Of a DNA stretch of 57,245 nt, positions 48,071-56,524 are shown piece by piece; position 1 is the first letter of the stretch; each line of letters opens with the position of its first letter. The position numbers and the translations under genes were made by a program. The notes under the pieces are model-generated. The model did not search any database. It was not told the origin of the DNA and saw only the letters and a list, made by a program, of their open reading frames with translations. The stretch lies in contig JAFWMS010000025.1 of NCBI GenBank assembly GCA_017545535.1, positions 1 to 57,245 on the forward strand. Direction: 5' to 3'. This stretch comes from Clostridia bacterium. GTDB lineage: Bacteria > Bacillota > Clostridia > Christensenellales > CAG-138.

Positions 48071-50280
48071 AGACCCGATTCCCCTATCTGCAGTTTTTAG
48101 GCACCTGGCTGCTGGTGTTCTGCGCCACCCTGGGCACGCCCATGTGCGTGGTCACGGCCTACGATCTGCCGTACCACCTGTGGGCCATGATCCTGTGCGC
48201 CCTGCTCATCAGCGGCTTCATGACGCTGCTGTTCACCGTACCCGAGCTGGGGGGCTACCTGCTGGTGCCCTTCGGACTCACGGTGCTTTCCATCAGCATC
48301 TTCCGCTGGAAGAAGCTCTACGGCGGGGCGGCCGTGGCCATCCGCACCATCCAATCGGTCCTCTCCCGGACCATCGCCTTCATCCCCACCCCCGGGACCC
48401 TCCCGGCGGAGGTGGAGAACTACGCCTATTTCGTCGGCTTTTTCGTGGGCGCCATCATGGTGACCATGGCCCTGCTCATCAGCTGGGGGCTGGTCTCCGG
48501 GGAGTCCATGTTCCTGCCTCTGCTGGTGCCCCTGCCCCTGGTGGCCCTGTCCCTCATCTATACGGATCTGTCCCCGGCGGGCTGGGCCGGGGTGCTGGTG
48601 GCCCTGTACTTCGGCGGAGTGCTTTTTACCGGCGGGCTCCGGCTGCACCGGGGGAGAGGCATCGGGCGGGTGACGCTGCTGGCCCTCGTCGTGCTGCTGC
48701 TGGCGGTGTTGGCGCTGGTGAAGCTGCTGCCGCCGGAGGAGTACGAGCCCCAGTCCACCCAGGAGCGGGTGGAGCAGCTGCTTAGGCAGTTGGCCAGCAG
48801 CTGGGAGAAGATGGACCGGCTCTTCGAGCGGGACATCCATGAGCGGGAGGACCTGTCCCGGGAAGGGGAGCAGGAGTCCACCGGCGCCCACATCCTGGAC
48901 GTGAAGACGGATCAGCCGGGGCGGCTGTACCTGCGGGGCACCTCCTACGGCCGGTACGACGGGCATTTTTGGTCCATGACCGGCGAGTACCCGGCGGGGG
49001 AATCCATGTTCACCCTGGGCGGGTCCCTGCCCGGGGACGTGGGCCGGGTGGAGATCCGCGCCGCCGGTTCGTCCTTGCTCTATACCCCCTACGCCCTGGT
49101 GAAGGAGGGCGACTTCGGGGACGTGCGGGAAAACTATATCTCCCACGACGGGAAGCCCGACGCCTATGGCTGGGCCTACCGGTCCGTGCCCGTGACGCTG
49201 ACGCCCCGGCTAGGGAACGAGGCGGAGCAGGCCTACGCCGCCTGGGCGAAGCGGACCTATACGAGGCTGACCAGCGCCCAGCGGCAGGCGCTGCTGGCCT
49301 TTTTGAACCCCTACGAGCTGCCGGATGCCGACGATCCCTACGCCCTGGCCCGGGCGGTGGCGGCCATCGTCCAGGGGAACGTGGAATATGATCTCGTTCC
49401 CGGGGCGACGCCCGCGGGGGAGGATTTTGCCCTGTATTTCCTTACCGTCCGCAAGCGGGGATACTGCGTCCATTACGCCAGCGCCGTCACCGCCCTGCTG
49501 CAGGCGAAGGGGGTTCCCGCCCGATTCGTCATCGGCTACGCGCTGAACGTGAGCGAGGCGGACGCCTGGACGGAGGTAACGGACCGGCAGGCCCACGCCT
49601 GGACGGAGGTGTATGTAAACGGTTGGGGTTGGGTGCCCATCGAGGCCACCGGCGGGGACGATCCGGGCTTTGACGCGCCCGCGCCCACGGCGGACCCGGG
49701 CAGGGAGCCGGAGGAGCCGACCCCGGAGCCCACGCCGGAGGAGACGCCTGAGCCGCCGGAGGAGCCGACCCCGGAGCCCAGCGCTGAGACCAGCCCGGAT
49801 TCCCCGGAGGCCAGCGCCACGCCCACGCCTACGCCCACGCCCACGCCGCCGGAGCCTTCGGTGGGGCTGAGCACGCCCACCCCGGACCCGGAGCAGCAGG
49901 GGAACGAGGACGATCCCCCGGGCGGCGGCCTGCGCCTGTGGTGGCTGTGGCTGCTGCTGTTGCTGCCGCTGCTGGCGGTGCTGTACGTGCTGCTGCGCAA
50001 GCGGGTGTGCGAGAACCGGATGCGGCGGATGCTCCAGGGGGACGGGAAGCAGGCCGTGCTCTACGGGTTCGGAGAGTTTCTGAAGCTGGTGCGCTGGGGC
50101 GCTGCCCCCAGCGAGAAGGCCCAGACCCTGGCGGAGGAGGCCACGTTCTCGGACCACGATATGGGCGAGAAGCAGAAGCGGGCCATGGCCGGCTTCGTGA
50201 AGGCCGCCCGCCGGGAGCTGGAGCAAAGCCTGCCCTGGTATCGGCTGTGGCTGCTCCGGTATCTGCTGTGGATGTGGTGA
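48067..50280 (+). CDS. Transglutaminase-like membrane protein (TgpA type) with Pro-Thr linker
   Basis: 737 residues. About six transmembrane helices fill the first 220 residues. An outer transglutaminase core carries Cys467 (KRGYCVHYASA) and His510 (RQAHAWTEVYV) and the acidic IEAT after the Trp-rich GWGWVPI. A Glu/Pro/Thr linker (about 540-615) is followed by a last helix (about 630-650) and a cytoplasmic DUF4129-like tail. It is the third gene of the MoxR-DUF58-transglutaminase unit. Such enzymes may act as proteases or cross-linkers at the membrane surface. The linker is coded by the hexanucleotide repeats seen elsewhere. Confidence 0.92.
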   Translation: MKTRFPYLQFLGTWLLVFCATLGTPMCVVTAYDLPYHLWAMILCALLISGFMTLLFTVPELGGYLLVPFGLTVLSISIFRWKKLYGGAAVAIRTIQSVLSRTIAFIPTPGTLPAEVENYAYFVGFFVGAIMVTMALLISWGLVSGESMFLPLLVPLPLVALSLIYTDLSPAGWAGVLVALYFGGVLFTGGLRLHRGRGIGRVTLLALVVLLLAVLALVKLLPPEEYEPQSTQERVEQLLRQLASSWEKMDRLFERDIHEREDLSREGEQESTGAHILDVKTDQPGRLYLRGTSYGRYDGHFWSMTGEYPAGESMFTLGGSLPGDVGRVEIRAAGSSLLYTPYALVKEGDFGDVRENYISHDGKPDAYGWAYRSVPVTLTPRLGNEAEQAYAAWAKRTYTRLTSAQRQALLAFLNPYELPDADDPYALARAVAAIVQGNVEYDLVPGATPAGEDFALYFLTVRKRGYCVHYASAVTALLQAKGVPARFVIGYALNVSEADAWTEVTDRQAHAWTEVYVNGWGWVPIEATGGDDPGFDAPAPTADPGREPEEPTPEPTPEETPEPPEEPTPEPSAETSPDSPEASATPTPTPTPTPPEPSVGLSTPTPDPEQQGNEDDPPGGGLRLWWLWLLLLLPLLAVLYVLLRKRVCENRMRRMLQGDGKQAVLYGFGEFLKLVRWGAAPSEKAQTLAEEATFSDHDMGEKQKRAMAGFVKAARRELEQSLPWYRLWLLRYLLWMW

Positions 50281-50330
50281 CGACGGAGAGCGTGCCCTTT
50301 TTGCGATCTTTTCATTTTACATGTGTTGCG

Positions 50331-50371
50331 TCAAGTGCGGCGATGCCTTTTTCGGCTTTCGCTGCACTTGA
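50331..50371. other. Large hairpin after the transglutaminase gene
   Basis: Arms TCAAGTGCGGCGA and TCGCTGCACTTGA pair over 13 positions (one G-T), with an inner GCC/GGC. Without a T-run; it may mark the end of the operon. Confidence 0.5.
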
Positions 50372-50421
50372 ATCGTATATAGCGGAAAAAACAGGATGAA
50401 GAACAGCAAACCTCTACCAAC

Positions 50422-50467
50422 ATTCACCGGTGGGTGAATTGAAAAACAGAGACCGGTGTAGTACACT
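50422..50467 (+). promoter_or_regulatory. Promoter with palindromic operator, HTH-AAA-CYTH gene
   Basis: Palindrome ATTCACC-GGTG-GGTGAAT (50422-50439) touches the -35 of TTGAAA (50439-50444)-N17-TACACT (50462-50467). Position suits autorepression by the gene's own HTH domain. Confidence 0.65.
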
Positions 50468-50489
50468 ATAGGTGCAGGAGGGAACGGAC

Positions 50490-51815
50490 ATGAAGAAAAA
50501 CGATTACCCCTTTGGCGAGCGCCTCTACCGGCACCGGAAGGCGGCAGGCTTGAGCCAGGCCCGGTTGGGGGAGAAGCTGGGTGTCACGGACAAGGCTGTC
50601 TCCAAGTGGGAAAATGGAGCAGCGAAGCCCACCACGGACATGCTCAACCGTCTGTCCGCCGTGCTCGGTGTCCCCGTGGCCGACCTGCTGCGGGAAAGGG
50701 AGGAGAGGAAGGCCATGACCGTCCAAAAGATCGTCATCACCGGCGGCCCTTGCGCGGGCAAGACCACGGCCCTGAGCTGGATCGCCAACAACCTGCCCGA
50801 CAAGGGCTACCGGGTGCTGTTCGTGCCGGAGACCGCTACGGAGCTCATCGGCGGCGGGCTCACCCCCTGGGGCTGCGGCACGAATCTCGATTACCAGCGC
50901 TGCCAGATGGAGCTGCAGCTGGAGAAGGAACGCCTCTTCGAGCGGGGTGCCCGGACCATGAACGCGGACAAAATTCTCATCGTCTGCGACCGGGGCACCA
51001 TGGACAACAAGGCATATATGACCGATGCGGAGTTCTTGTGCCTGTGCGAGGAGCTGGAAACCAGCGAAGTGGAGCTGAGGGACAGGTACGACGCCGTGTT
51101 CCATCTTGTCACGGCGGCCAAGGGCGCCGTGGAGGCGTACACCTTCGCCAACAACGCCGCCCGGTACGAAACGGTGGAGCAGGCGGCGGCTCTGGACGAT
51201 CGGATCATCGCTGCCTGGACGGGCCATCCCCACCTGCGGATCATCGACAACTCCACCGCCTTCGAGGAGAAGCTGGAAAAGCTGCTCCATGAGATCCTGG
51301 TCTTCCTGGGGGAGCCGGTGCCCTTGGAGATCGAGCGCAAGTTCCTCATCGAGTATCCGGACGTGAAATGGCTGGAGAGCCAGCCCAGCTGCCGTCGGGT
51401 GGAGATCAGCCAGACCTACCTCACCGCCGATCCCGGCGAGGAGATCCGCATCCGCCAGCAGGGGTCCGACGGCAACTATTCCTACTACGAGACGGTGAAA
51501 AAGCCCATCAACGGTCTCAAACGGGTGGAGGTGGAGCGCCATCTCACCCAAAAGGAGTATTTGAAGCGGCTCATGGACGCGGACCCCACCAAGCGGACCA
51601 TTCGCAAGACCCGCTACCGGCTGATGCACGAGGGACAGTACTTCGAGATCGACCTGTTCCCCTTCTGGCCGGATCGGGCCCTCTGCGAGATCGAGCTCTC
51701 CCACGAGCACGCCCCCGTGAACCTGCCCCCGGCGCTGAAGGTCATTCGCGAGGTCACCGACGACCCCGCCTACCGCAACGCGGCCCTGGCGGAAACGACG
51801 CCTCCGTCGCGCTGA
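50490..51815 (+). CDS. Fusion of XRE helix-turn-helix, AAA_28/NadR-like kinase and CYTH domains
   Basis: 441 residues from the ATG at 50490, seven bases after GGAGGG. An XRE/HTH_3 domain spans about 8-65 (RLYRHRKAAGLSQARLGEKL, KAVSKWENG). A P-loop domain of the AAA_28 (NadR/TTD14) type begins at about 76 with ITGGPCAGKTTAL and includes VCDRGTMDNKAYM. A CYTH triphosphatase domain begins at about 278 with the EIERK form of the ExExK motif and ends with CEIEL. AAA_28-CYTH proteins occur in Bacillota and trypanosomatids; the added DNA-binding domain makes this a possible nucleotide-sensing autoregulator. An ECF transporter S-component follows after 51 bases. M76 with an internal ribosome-like site could start a shorter kinase-CYTH form. 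Confidence 0.85.
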   Translation: MKKNDYPFGERLYRHRKAAGLSQARLGEKLGVTDKAVSKWENGAAKPTTDMLNRLSAVLGVPVADLLREREERKAMTVQKIVITGGPCAGKTTALSWIANNLPDKGYRVLFVPETATELIGGGLTPWGCGTNLDYQRCQMELQLEKERLFERGARTMNADKILIVCDRGTMDNKAYMTDAEFLCLCEELETSEVELRDRYDAVFHLVTAAKGAVEAYTFANNAARYETVEQAAALDDRIIAAWTGHPHLRIIDNSTAFEEKLEKLLHEILVFLGEPVPLEIERKFLIEYPDVKWLESQPSCRRVEISQTYLTADPGEEIRIRQQGSDGNYSYYETVKKPINGLKRVEVERHLTQKEYLKRLMDADPTKRTIRKTRYRLMHEGQYFEIDLFPFWPDRALCEIELSHEHAPVNLPPALKVIREVTDDPAYRNAALAETTPPSR

Positions 51816-51866
51816 TCATCGGGCAAAGAAAAAGAGTGCAACACGACTTAGAGGAGGGATGCCCTA

Positions 51867-52397
51867 ATGAATGCAAGTCTTAAGAAGCTCACCGCTACCG
51901 CCATCGGTATCGCCCTGTTTGTGGTGCTGGCCCTGTGTGTGCAGGTGCCGGTGTTCCAGAACTACTACCTGTGCCTTGGATACGTGGCCATGGCCGTCTA
52001 CTGCTTCAGTTTCGGCGTTTTCAGCGGCACCGCCGTGGGCGCTTTGGGCGTGGTGCTCTACTGTCTGTTGACCAGCGGCTTACGGGGCATGCCTGGATGG
52101 GCCCTGGGCAACGTGGTCATCGGCATCGGGTTAGGGCTCACCTTCCGGGCAACAAGGGACATGCAAAAAAAGGGCGTTCAGTACGCCCTGTGGGTGGGTT
52201 CCGTGATCCTGTTCACGGCCATTGGGATTCTGGGCGTCAAATCGCTGATCGACAGCCTCATCAAGTCTCAGCCCTTCCTGGTCCGGGCGGGCATGAACCT
52301 GTACGCTTTCGTCGCCGACGCAGTGGTGCTGATCCTTTCCCTGCCCCTGTGTCCGTTGCTTGATAAAACGGCCCAGAAACTGATTAACAATACGTAA
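51867..52397 (+). CDS. ECF transporter S-component
   Basis: 176 residues with about five to six transmembrane helices and no signal peptide. The pattern (short basic start LKKLTATAIGIALF, a conserved YLCLGYVAMAVYCFSFGVFSG segment, and PGWALGNVVIGIGLG) fits the ECF-type riboflavin/pyridoxine/pyrimidine S-components. These bind a vitamin and pair with shared EcfA1-A2-T subunits, which are not in this window. GAGGAGGG precedes the ATG. It follows the HTH-AAA-CYTH gene in the same direction, suggesting co-expression and a link to a nucleotide-like vitamin, which is inference. Confidence 0.75.
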   Translation: MNASLKKLTATAIGIALFVVLALCVQVPVFQNYYLCLGYVAMAVYCFSFGVFSGTAVGALGVVLYCLLTSGLRGMPGWALGNVVIGIGLGLTFRATRDMQKKGVQYALWVGSVILFTAIGILGVKSLIDSLIKSQPFLVRAGMNLYAFVADAVVLILSLPLCPLLDKTAQKLINNT

Positions 52398-52406
52398 TGC
52401 TAAACA

Positions 52407-52457
52407 GGGCATCCTTTTCTTGGCTTGACAGCTCCAGATAAGAAAAGGCGCATGCCC
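52407..52457. terminator. Hairpin between convergent genes
   Basis: GGGCAT-CCTTTTCTT (52407-52421) pairs with AAGAAAAGG-(CGC)-ATGCCC (52440-52457) around a loop. The CTTTTCTT/AAGAAAAG core resembles family B. It probably ends both the S-component and the Nudix transcripts. Confidence 0.55.
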
Positions 52458-52850
52458 TTACAGTATGCCTCTTTTCATGATCTGCTCCAGGATGCTGGCG
52501 TCGGCGGGGCAAAAGGCATAGAGAGGGATCTGTTCGGGAGCGATGAACCGGATGTCTGCGTGCTCCAGCCGCTGGGGGCGGCCGGCCACGATGGCTGCGC
52601 GAAAGAGGGTCAGATGGATGGTGATGTCCGGGTACACGTGATCCACCTCCATAAAGACTTCGCCGGGCGACACGGTGACGCCCAGCTCCTCCCGGCACTC
52701 CCGGATAAGGGCCTGCTCCTTCGTCTCCCCGGGCTCCACCTTCCCGCCCACGAACTCCCACAGGAGCCCACGGGCCTTATGGGCCGGGCGCTGACAGATC
52801 ATGAACCTGCCCTTCTCCACCACCAGGGCCGCTACCACGTCCACCGCCAT
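52458..52850 (-). CDS. Nudix hydrolase (MutT-like)
   Basis: 130 residues. The Nudix box GGKVEPGETKEQALIRECREELG (about 34-56) has the full GX5EX7REUXEEXGU pattern; the start VVAALVVEKGRFMICQRP is typical for MutT/CTP pyrophosphohydrolases, which clean oxidised or excess nucleotides. It starts nine bases after the HAD gene stop and is co-transcribed with it. Confidence 0.92.
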   Translation of the reverse strand: MAVDVVAALVVEKGRFMICQRPAHKARGLLWEFVGGKVEPGETKEQALIRECREELGVTVSPGEVFMEVDHVYPDITIHLTLFRAAIVAGRPQRLEHADIRFIAPEQIPLYAFCPADASILEQIMKRGIL

Positions 52851-52859
52851 GGCGCCGCC

Positions 52860-53693
52860 TCACAGGGTCGGGAGCACGTCCCGGATCAGGGCGGCCAGGG
52901 CGCTGTCGTTGTGGGAGGGCAGGACATGGGCGCAGAGGGCTTTCACCTCGTCGATGGCGTTCTCAGGGCAGCAGGGAACGTCCGCCGCCTGCAGCAGCTC
53001 CACGTCGTTCCAGTAATCGCCCACCGCGAAGAGGGTCCGGCCCGCGTAGACGGGTAGCTGCCGAACGGCCGCCATGCCCGTGCCCTTGTTCACGTCCTTG
53101 GGCAGCAGCTCCTGATACTTGCCCACCTTTACCACGTCCGTGGTCCCCTCCACCAGAGCGAGCCGCTTGTCGTAGCCCTTCTCCTTCAGATACGCCCGCA
53201 TGGGCGCCAGGGCGTCCACCTCCCGCTCCAGCAGGACGGTCTTGATCCAGACCTTGTCGAGAAGCTTGTCCATGGGCTGATAGATGGTGGGCTGATGGAT
53301 GCGCAAAAACCCCGGGTCCGCAATTTCCAGAGGCGAGGCGTAGTAGATGCCGTCGGTGGTGTACACCTGCAGATCCAGGGGCCAGCCCTCGTTCTGACAG
53401 TGCTCCAGCACGTCCTTGGCCGCCGCCTTGTCCATGGGGATGCTGCTCACGTACCGGCGATGAACGAAATCGTAGATCGCCGCCCCATTGAGAACGATGG
53501 AGGGCCCGTTCAGCGGCACGTCCGGCAGGTGCCGCCGGGCGTTGTGGGGCTCCCGCCCCGTGCCGACGGCGAAGAGCCCGCCCCCGGCGATGAATGCCCG
53601 GATGGCGGCCCGGTCCTCCTTGGACACCTCTCCCTTGCTGTTGAACAGCGTCCCGTCCAGATCGGTCAAAATAGCAGCCCGGTCATAGCGCAT
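52860..53693 (-). CDS. HAD-superfamily Cof-type sugar/nucleotide phosphatase
   Basis: 277 residues, a Cof-like (IIB) HAD enzyme. Motif I is LTDLDGTLFNS, motif III is the Lys in the KGTGMAAV-type segment, and motif IV is AVGDYWNDVELL. Such enzymes remove phosphate from sugar phosphates or flavin and pyridoxal phosphates. Driven by an extended -10 promoter (TGGTATACT, near 53727) and followed by the Nudix gene. Confidence 0.9.
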   Translation of the reverse strand: MRYDRAAILTDLDGTLFNSKGEVSKEDRAAIRAFIAGGGLFAVGTGREPHNARRHLPDVPLNGPSIVLNGAAIYDFVHRRYVSSIPMDKAAAKDVLEHCQNEGWPLDLQVYTTDGIYYASPLEIADPGFLRIHQPTIYQPMDKLLDKVWIKTVLLEREVDALAPMRAYLKEKGYDKRLALVEGTTDVVKVGKYQELLPKDVNKGTGMAAVRQLPVYAGRTLFAVGDYWNDVELLQAADVPCCPENAIDEVKALCAHVLPSHNDSALAALIRDVLPTL

Positions 53694-53726
53694 GGCCTAT
53701 ACCTCGTTTCCTTCAGTTTGCGTTTC

Positions 53727-53735
53727 AGTATACCA
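53727..53735 (-). promoter_or_regulatory. Extended -10 promoter of the HAD/Nudix unit
   Basis: Minus strand TGGTATACT 34 bases upstream of the ATG; -35 not recognised. Confidence 0.5.
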
Positions 53736-53760
53736 TACCCGAAGCCGAATGTAAAACATG

Positions 53761-53788
53761 AAAAGCACCGGCGGCGCCGGTGCTTTTT
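53761..53788. terminator. Terminator between BceB-type and HAD genes
   Basis: 12-bp stem AAAAGCACCGGC-GGC-GCCGGTGCTTTT, with a T-run on both strands. Confidence 0.9.
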
Positions 53789-53816
53789 GATATGCTTTGT
53801 GCGTCTGCCGCCATCC

Positions 53817-55544
53817 CTATCGGCGGACGATGCGATAGTATTCCCGGGCGGTGAGGCGGTAGATGCCGTAATAGACCAGGGCGAAAATGAGCAGGGTGAG
53901 CCCGCTGCAGAGGACGAAAAGGCCCGTATTGGATAGACCGAAGAGGAGCAGGATCCTTCTCGTCATGGGGAAGGCCCCGGCGGTGTGACAGGCCGCGGCC
54001 AGGAGGGGCAGGAAGAAGACCAGGGAGATCTGGCTCCGGATGGAGGATTTCACCTCCGCCGACCTCATGCCCACCTGCTGCATGATGACGAAACTGCGGG
54101 CGTCCTCGTAGCCCTCGGAGATCTGCTTGTAGTAGACGATGAGCACGGCCGCCATGAGGAACAGAGCTCCCAGGAACAGGCCGATGAAGAAGAACCCGCC
54201 CAAACTTGCCCAGAAATCCGTGCGCCCGGCCCGACAGTCGTCGGTGAAGCACCAGTTGCTGGAAAGATCCAGATCCCTGGTCCCCACCTCCACGGAAGCG
54301 GCGAACAGGCTGGCATCCGCGTCGGCGGGCAAATTGCAGCCCACGTACACCCGCATGGGCCCGTCATTTGGGTCCCCCACCACGTCGCTGCCGTTCGCTT
54401 GCGCCAAGTAGGGGTCGATCCTGGTCCGGTTATTGGCGTACGCCGTGGCCGGAGCGTAGAAGCAGAGGGCGGCAAAGTCCTTCATCTCCATGCCCAGCTC
54501 CGCGGCCTTGCGCTCGTAAAGAGCCTTGACCTTAGGAAGGTCCTCAGGGGCGCCGTGGTTCACATAGGTCTGCACATCCCGACAGTACATCTGATCCAGG
54601 ATGTCGTTGACCCCCATGTAGAGGCACACCGTGGTGGACACGGTGATGAGCACCATGGTGGACAAAATGCAGATGGTGGCGAGGCCCGCCGCGTTCCGCT
54701 TCATCCGGTGGAGCATGCCAGAGATCGCCGTGAAGTGCCGGGTTTGGTAGTAGTACTTTTTGTTCTTTCGGAGGGCCTTCAACAGGGCGATGCTTCCGGC
54801 GGTGAACAGACAGTAGGTGCCGACGATGACCAACAGCACGGCGATGAAGAACAGCATCATGGCCTGAAGCGGATCGCTCACTGCGATTGAAAGGAAGTAC
54901 CCGGCACCCATGGTGATAAGGCCCAGGGCCGCCAACACCCACTTGGTCCGGGGCTCCCTTTCCCCGGATTCTGTGCCCTTGAGGAGCTCGATGGGCTTCA
55001 CCCGGTTGAGGCGCAGCAGGTTCAGCAGATAGTTCAGCAGGAAGATGGCCCCGAAAGCCGCCGCCGTGTAGGCCAAGGCCTCCGCCGGCACTTCAAAACC
55101 GAAGACCACGTCCGCCTGGATCACCAGGCAAAGCAGGAGCAAAAAGAGCTTGGACAGGAGGATCCCCACCAGGATGCCGCCCAGGATGCAGATGAGGGCG
55201 GAATAGACCGTCTCCCACAGCAGGAGCCGAGCCATGTGCCGCTTCTCCATGCCCAGGATGTTGTAGAGACCCAGCTCCTTCTGCCGACGCTTCATAAGGA
55301 AGCCGTTGGTGTAGCAGATGAGGGCGAAGGAGAAGATGGCCACCACCAACGCGCCAAAGCCCAGCAGCCCCTGGACTGCGTTGGCGCCCTTCATGGCGTA
55401 GACGCCCCGGTTCATGTTGAGGAACAGGATGTCGTAGAGCATGGCCGCCGAAACCACGCCGGAGAGGAGGTACGGCAGGTAGAACTTGCCGTTGAGCCGC
55501 AGGGACCGGGCGGCCAGCTTGGGATAGAAGCCGAACTTACGCAT
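53817..55544 (-). CDS. FtsX-like ABC transporter permease (BceB type)
   Basis: 575 residues with ten predicted transmembrane helices and one large extracellular domain (about 300-440) between helices 7 and 8, the layout of BceB/VraG permeases. The start KLAARSLRLNGKFYLPYLLSG and the helix VLIVYYKQISEGYEDA are typical. BceAB exporters give resistance to bacitracin and other peptide antibiotics and signal to a two-component system, none of which is in this window. It overlaps the ATPase by eight bases. Confidence 0.88.
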   Translation of the reverse strand: MRKFGFYPKLAARSLRLNGKFYLPYLLSGVVSAAMLYDILFLNMNRGVYAMKGANAVQGLLGFGALVVAIFSFALICYTNGFLMKRRQKELGLYNILGMEKRHMARLLLWETVYSALICILGGILVGILLSKLFLLLLCLVIQADVVFGFEVPAEALAYTAAAFGAIFLLNYLLNLLRLNRVKPIELLKGTESGEREPRTKWVLAALGLITMGAGYFLSIAVSDPLQAMMLFFIAVLLVIVGTYCLFTAGSIALLKALRKNKKYYYQTRHFTAISGMLHRMKRNAAGLATICILSTMVLITVSTTVCLYMGVNDILDQMYCRDVQTYVNHGAPEDLPKVKALYERKAAELGMEMKDFAALCFYAPATAYANNRTRIDPYLAQANGSDVVGDPNDGPMRVYVGCNLPADADASLFAASVEVGTRDLDLSSNWCFTDDCRAGRTDFWASLGGFFFIGLFLGALFLMAAVLIVYYKQISEGYEDARSFVIMQQVGMRSAEVKSSIRSQISLVFFLPLLAAACHTAGAFPMTRRILLLFGLSNTGLFVLCSGLTLLIFALVYYGIYRLTAREYYRIVRR

Positions 55545-56310
55545 GGCTCTTTTCCCCGCTTTCGGCGGTCATGACCGTCAGGGTATTGGATATCTCGGCG
55601 AACATCTCCTCCCGGGTCCGCTGGCCCCGGTAGAGCTGGTGATAGATCATGCCGTCCCGGAGGAACAGGGTCCGCTTGGCGTGGCTGGCGGCGGTGACGC
55701 TGTGGGTGACCATGAGGATGGTCTGGCCCTGGTCGTTCAGGGCTTCGAAGTTTTGAAGGAGACTGTTTGACGCCTTGGAATCGAGGGCGCCCGTGGGCTC
55801 GTCCGCCAGGAGGATCGCCGGCCGGGTGATGAGGGCCCGGGCTACGGCGGTGCGCTGCTTTTGGCCGCCGGAGAGCTCATACGGGAATTTGTTGAGCAGG
55901 TCCCCGATGCCCAGCGCCTTGGCAAGGGGCTGGAGCCGCCGGTCCATCTCCTCGTACGCCTTGCCCGCCAGGACCAGGGGCAAAAAGATGTTGTCCCGGA
56001 CGGTGAAGGCGTCCAGCAGATTGAAGTCCTGAAACACGAAGCCCAGGTTGTCCCGGCGAAAGGCGGTGAGATCCCGCTCCCGGACGCCGGCCATATCCTC
56101 CCCGTTCAGCAGCACCCGGCCGCCGGAGGGGCGATCGAGAGCCGCCAGGATGTTCAGCAGGGTAGTCTTGCCGGAGCCGCTTTCGCCCATGATGGCCACG
56201 AACTCCCCCGCCTCCACGGCAAAGGATACGTTCTTCAGCGCCTCCACACCGGTCCCGCCCAGGCGGGTGGTGTAGACTTTCCTGAGATTTTTCACTTCCA
56301 ACAGGGGCAT
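55537..56310 (-). CDS. ABC transporter ATP-binding protein (BceA type)
   Basis: 257 residues from the ATG at 56310, eight bases after GGAGG; a longer upstream frame has no ribosome site. Walker [10 protein letters not shown], signature LSGGQKQR, Walker [13 protein letters not shown] and H-loop VTHSVTAAS are intact. It powers the BceB-type permease. The promoter has a -10 TATACT but a poor -35, with CTTACG direct repeats 11 bases apart just upstream (56381-56397), the pattern of an OmpR-type response regulator site. Confidence 0.92.
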   Translation of the reverse strand: MPLLEVKNLRKVYTTRLGGTGVEALKNVSFAVEAGEFVAIMGESGSGKTTLLNILAALDRPSGGRVLLNGEDMAGVRERDLTAFRRDNLGFVFQDFNLLDAFTVRDNIFLPLVLAGKAYEEMDRRLQPLAKALGIGDLLNKFPYELSGGQKQRTAVARALITRPAILLADEPTGALDSKASNSLLQNFEALNDQGQTILMVTHSVTAASHAKRTLFLRDGMIYHQLYRGQRTREEMFAEISNTLTVMTAESGEKSHA

Positions 56311-56342
56311 ATGTTTTTCCTCCGATCCCATTTGATGGGACA

Positions 56343-56397
56343 AGTATACCCCCTTGGATCGGGGGCTGCCATTCGTTTGACTTACGAGCAGCTTACG
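56343..56397 (-). promoter_or_regulatory. BceAB promoter with response-regulator-like direct repeats
   Basis: Minus strand -10 TATACT (56343-56348), spacer with inverted repeat CCCCC-N7-GGGGG (56349-56365), poor -35 at about 56366, and CTTACG at 56381-56386 and 56392-56397 (11-base period). Confidence 0.55.
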
Positions 56398-56450
56398 TTT
56401 TTGTAAGACAAAAGATTATCGTCTCTTTTTCTGAGGAAGGACCCAAAGGA

Positions 56451-56487
56451 AACCCCGGCCGGGATAGGAGAGGCCCTGGCCGGGGTT
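56451..56487 (-). terminator. Terminator of the ATPase remnant
   Basis: AACCCCGGCC / GGCCGGGGTT 10-bp stem around a 17-base loop, T-rich tail TTTCCTTT on the minus strand. Confidence 0.6.
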
Positions 56488-56524
56488 ATTGTGGTTCGCC
56501 CTATGGCGAAAGAGGGGACGGGGT

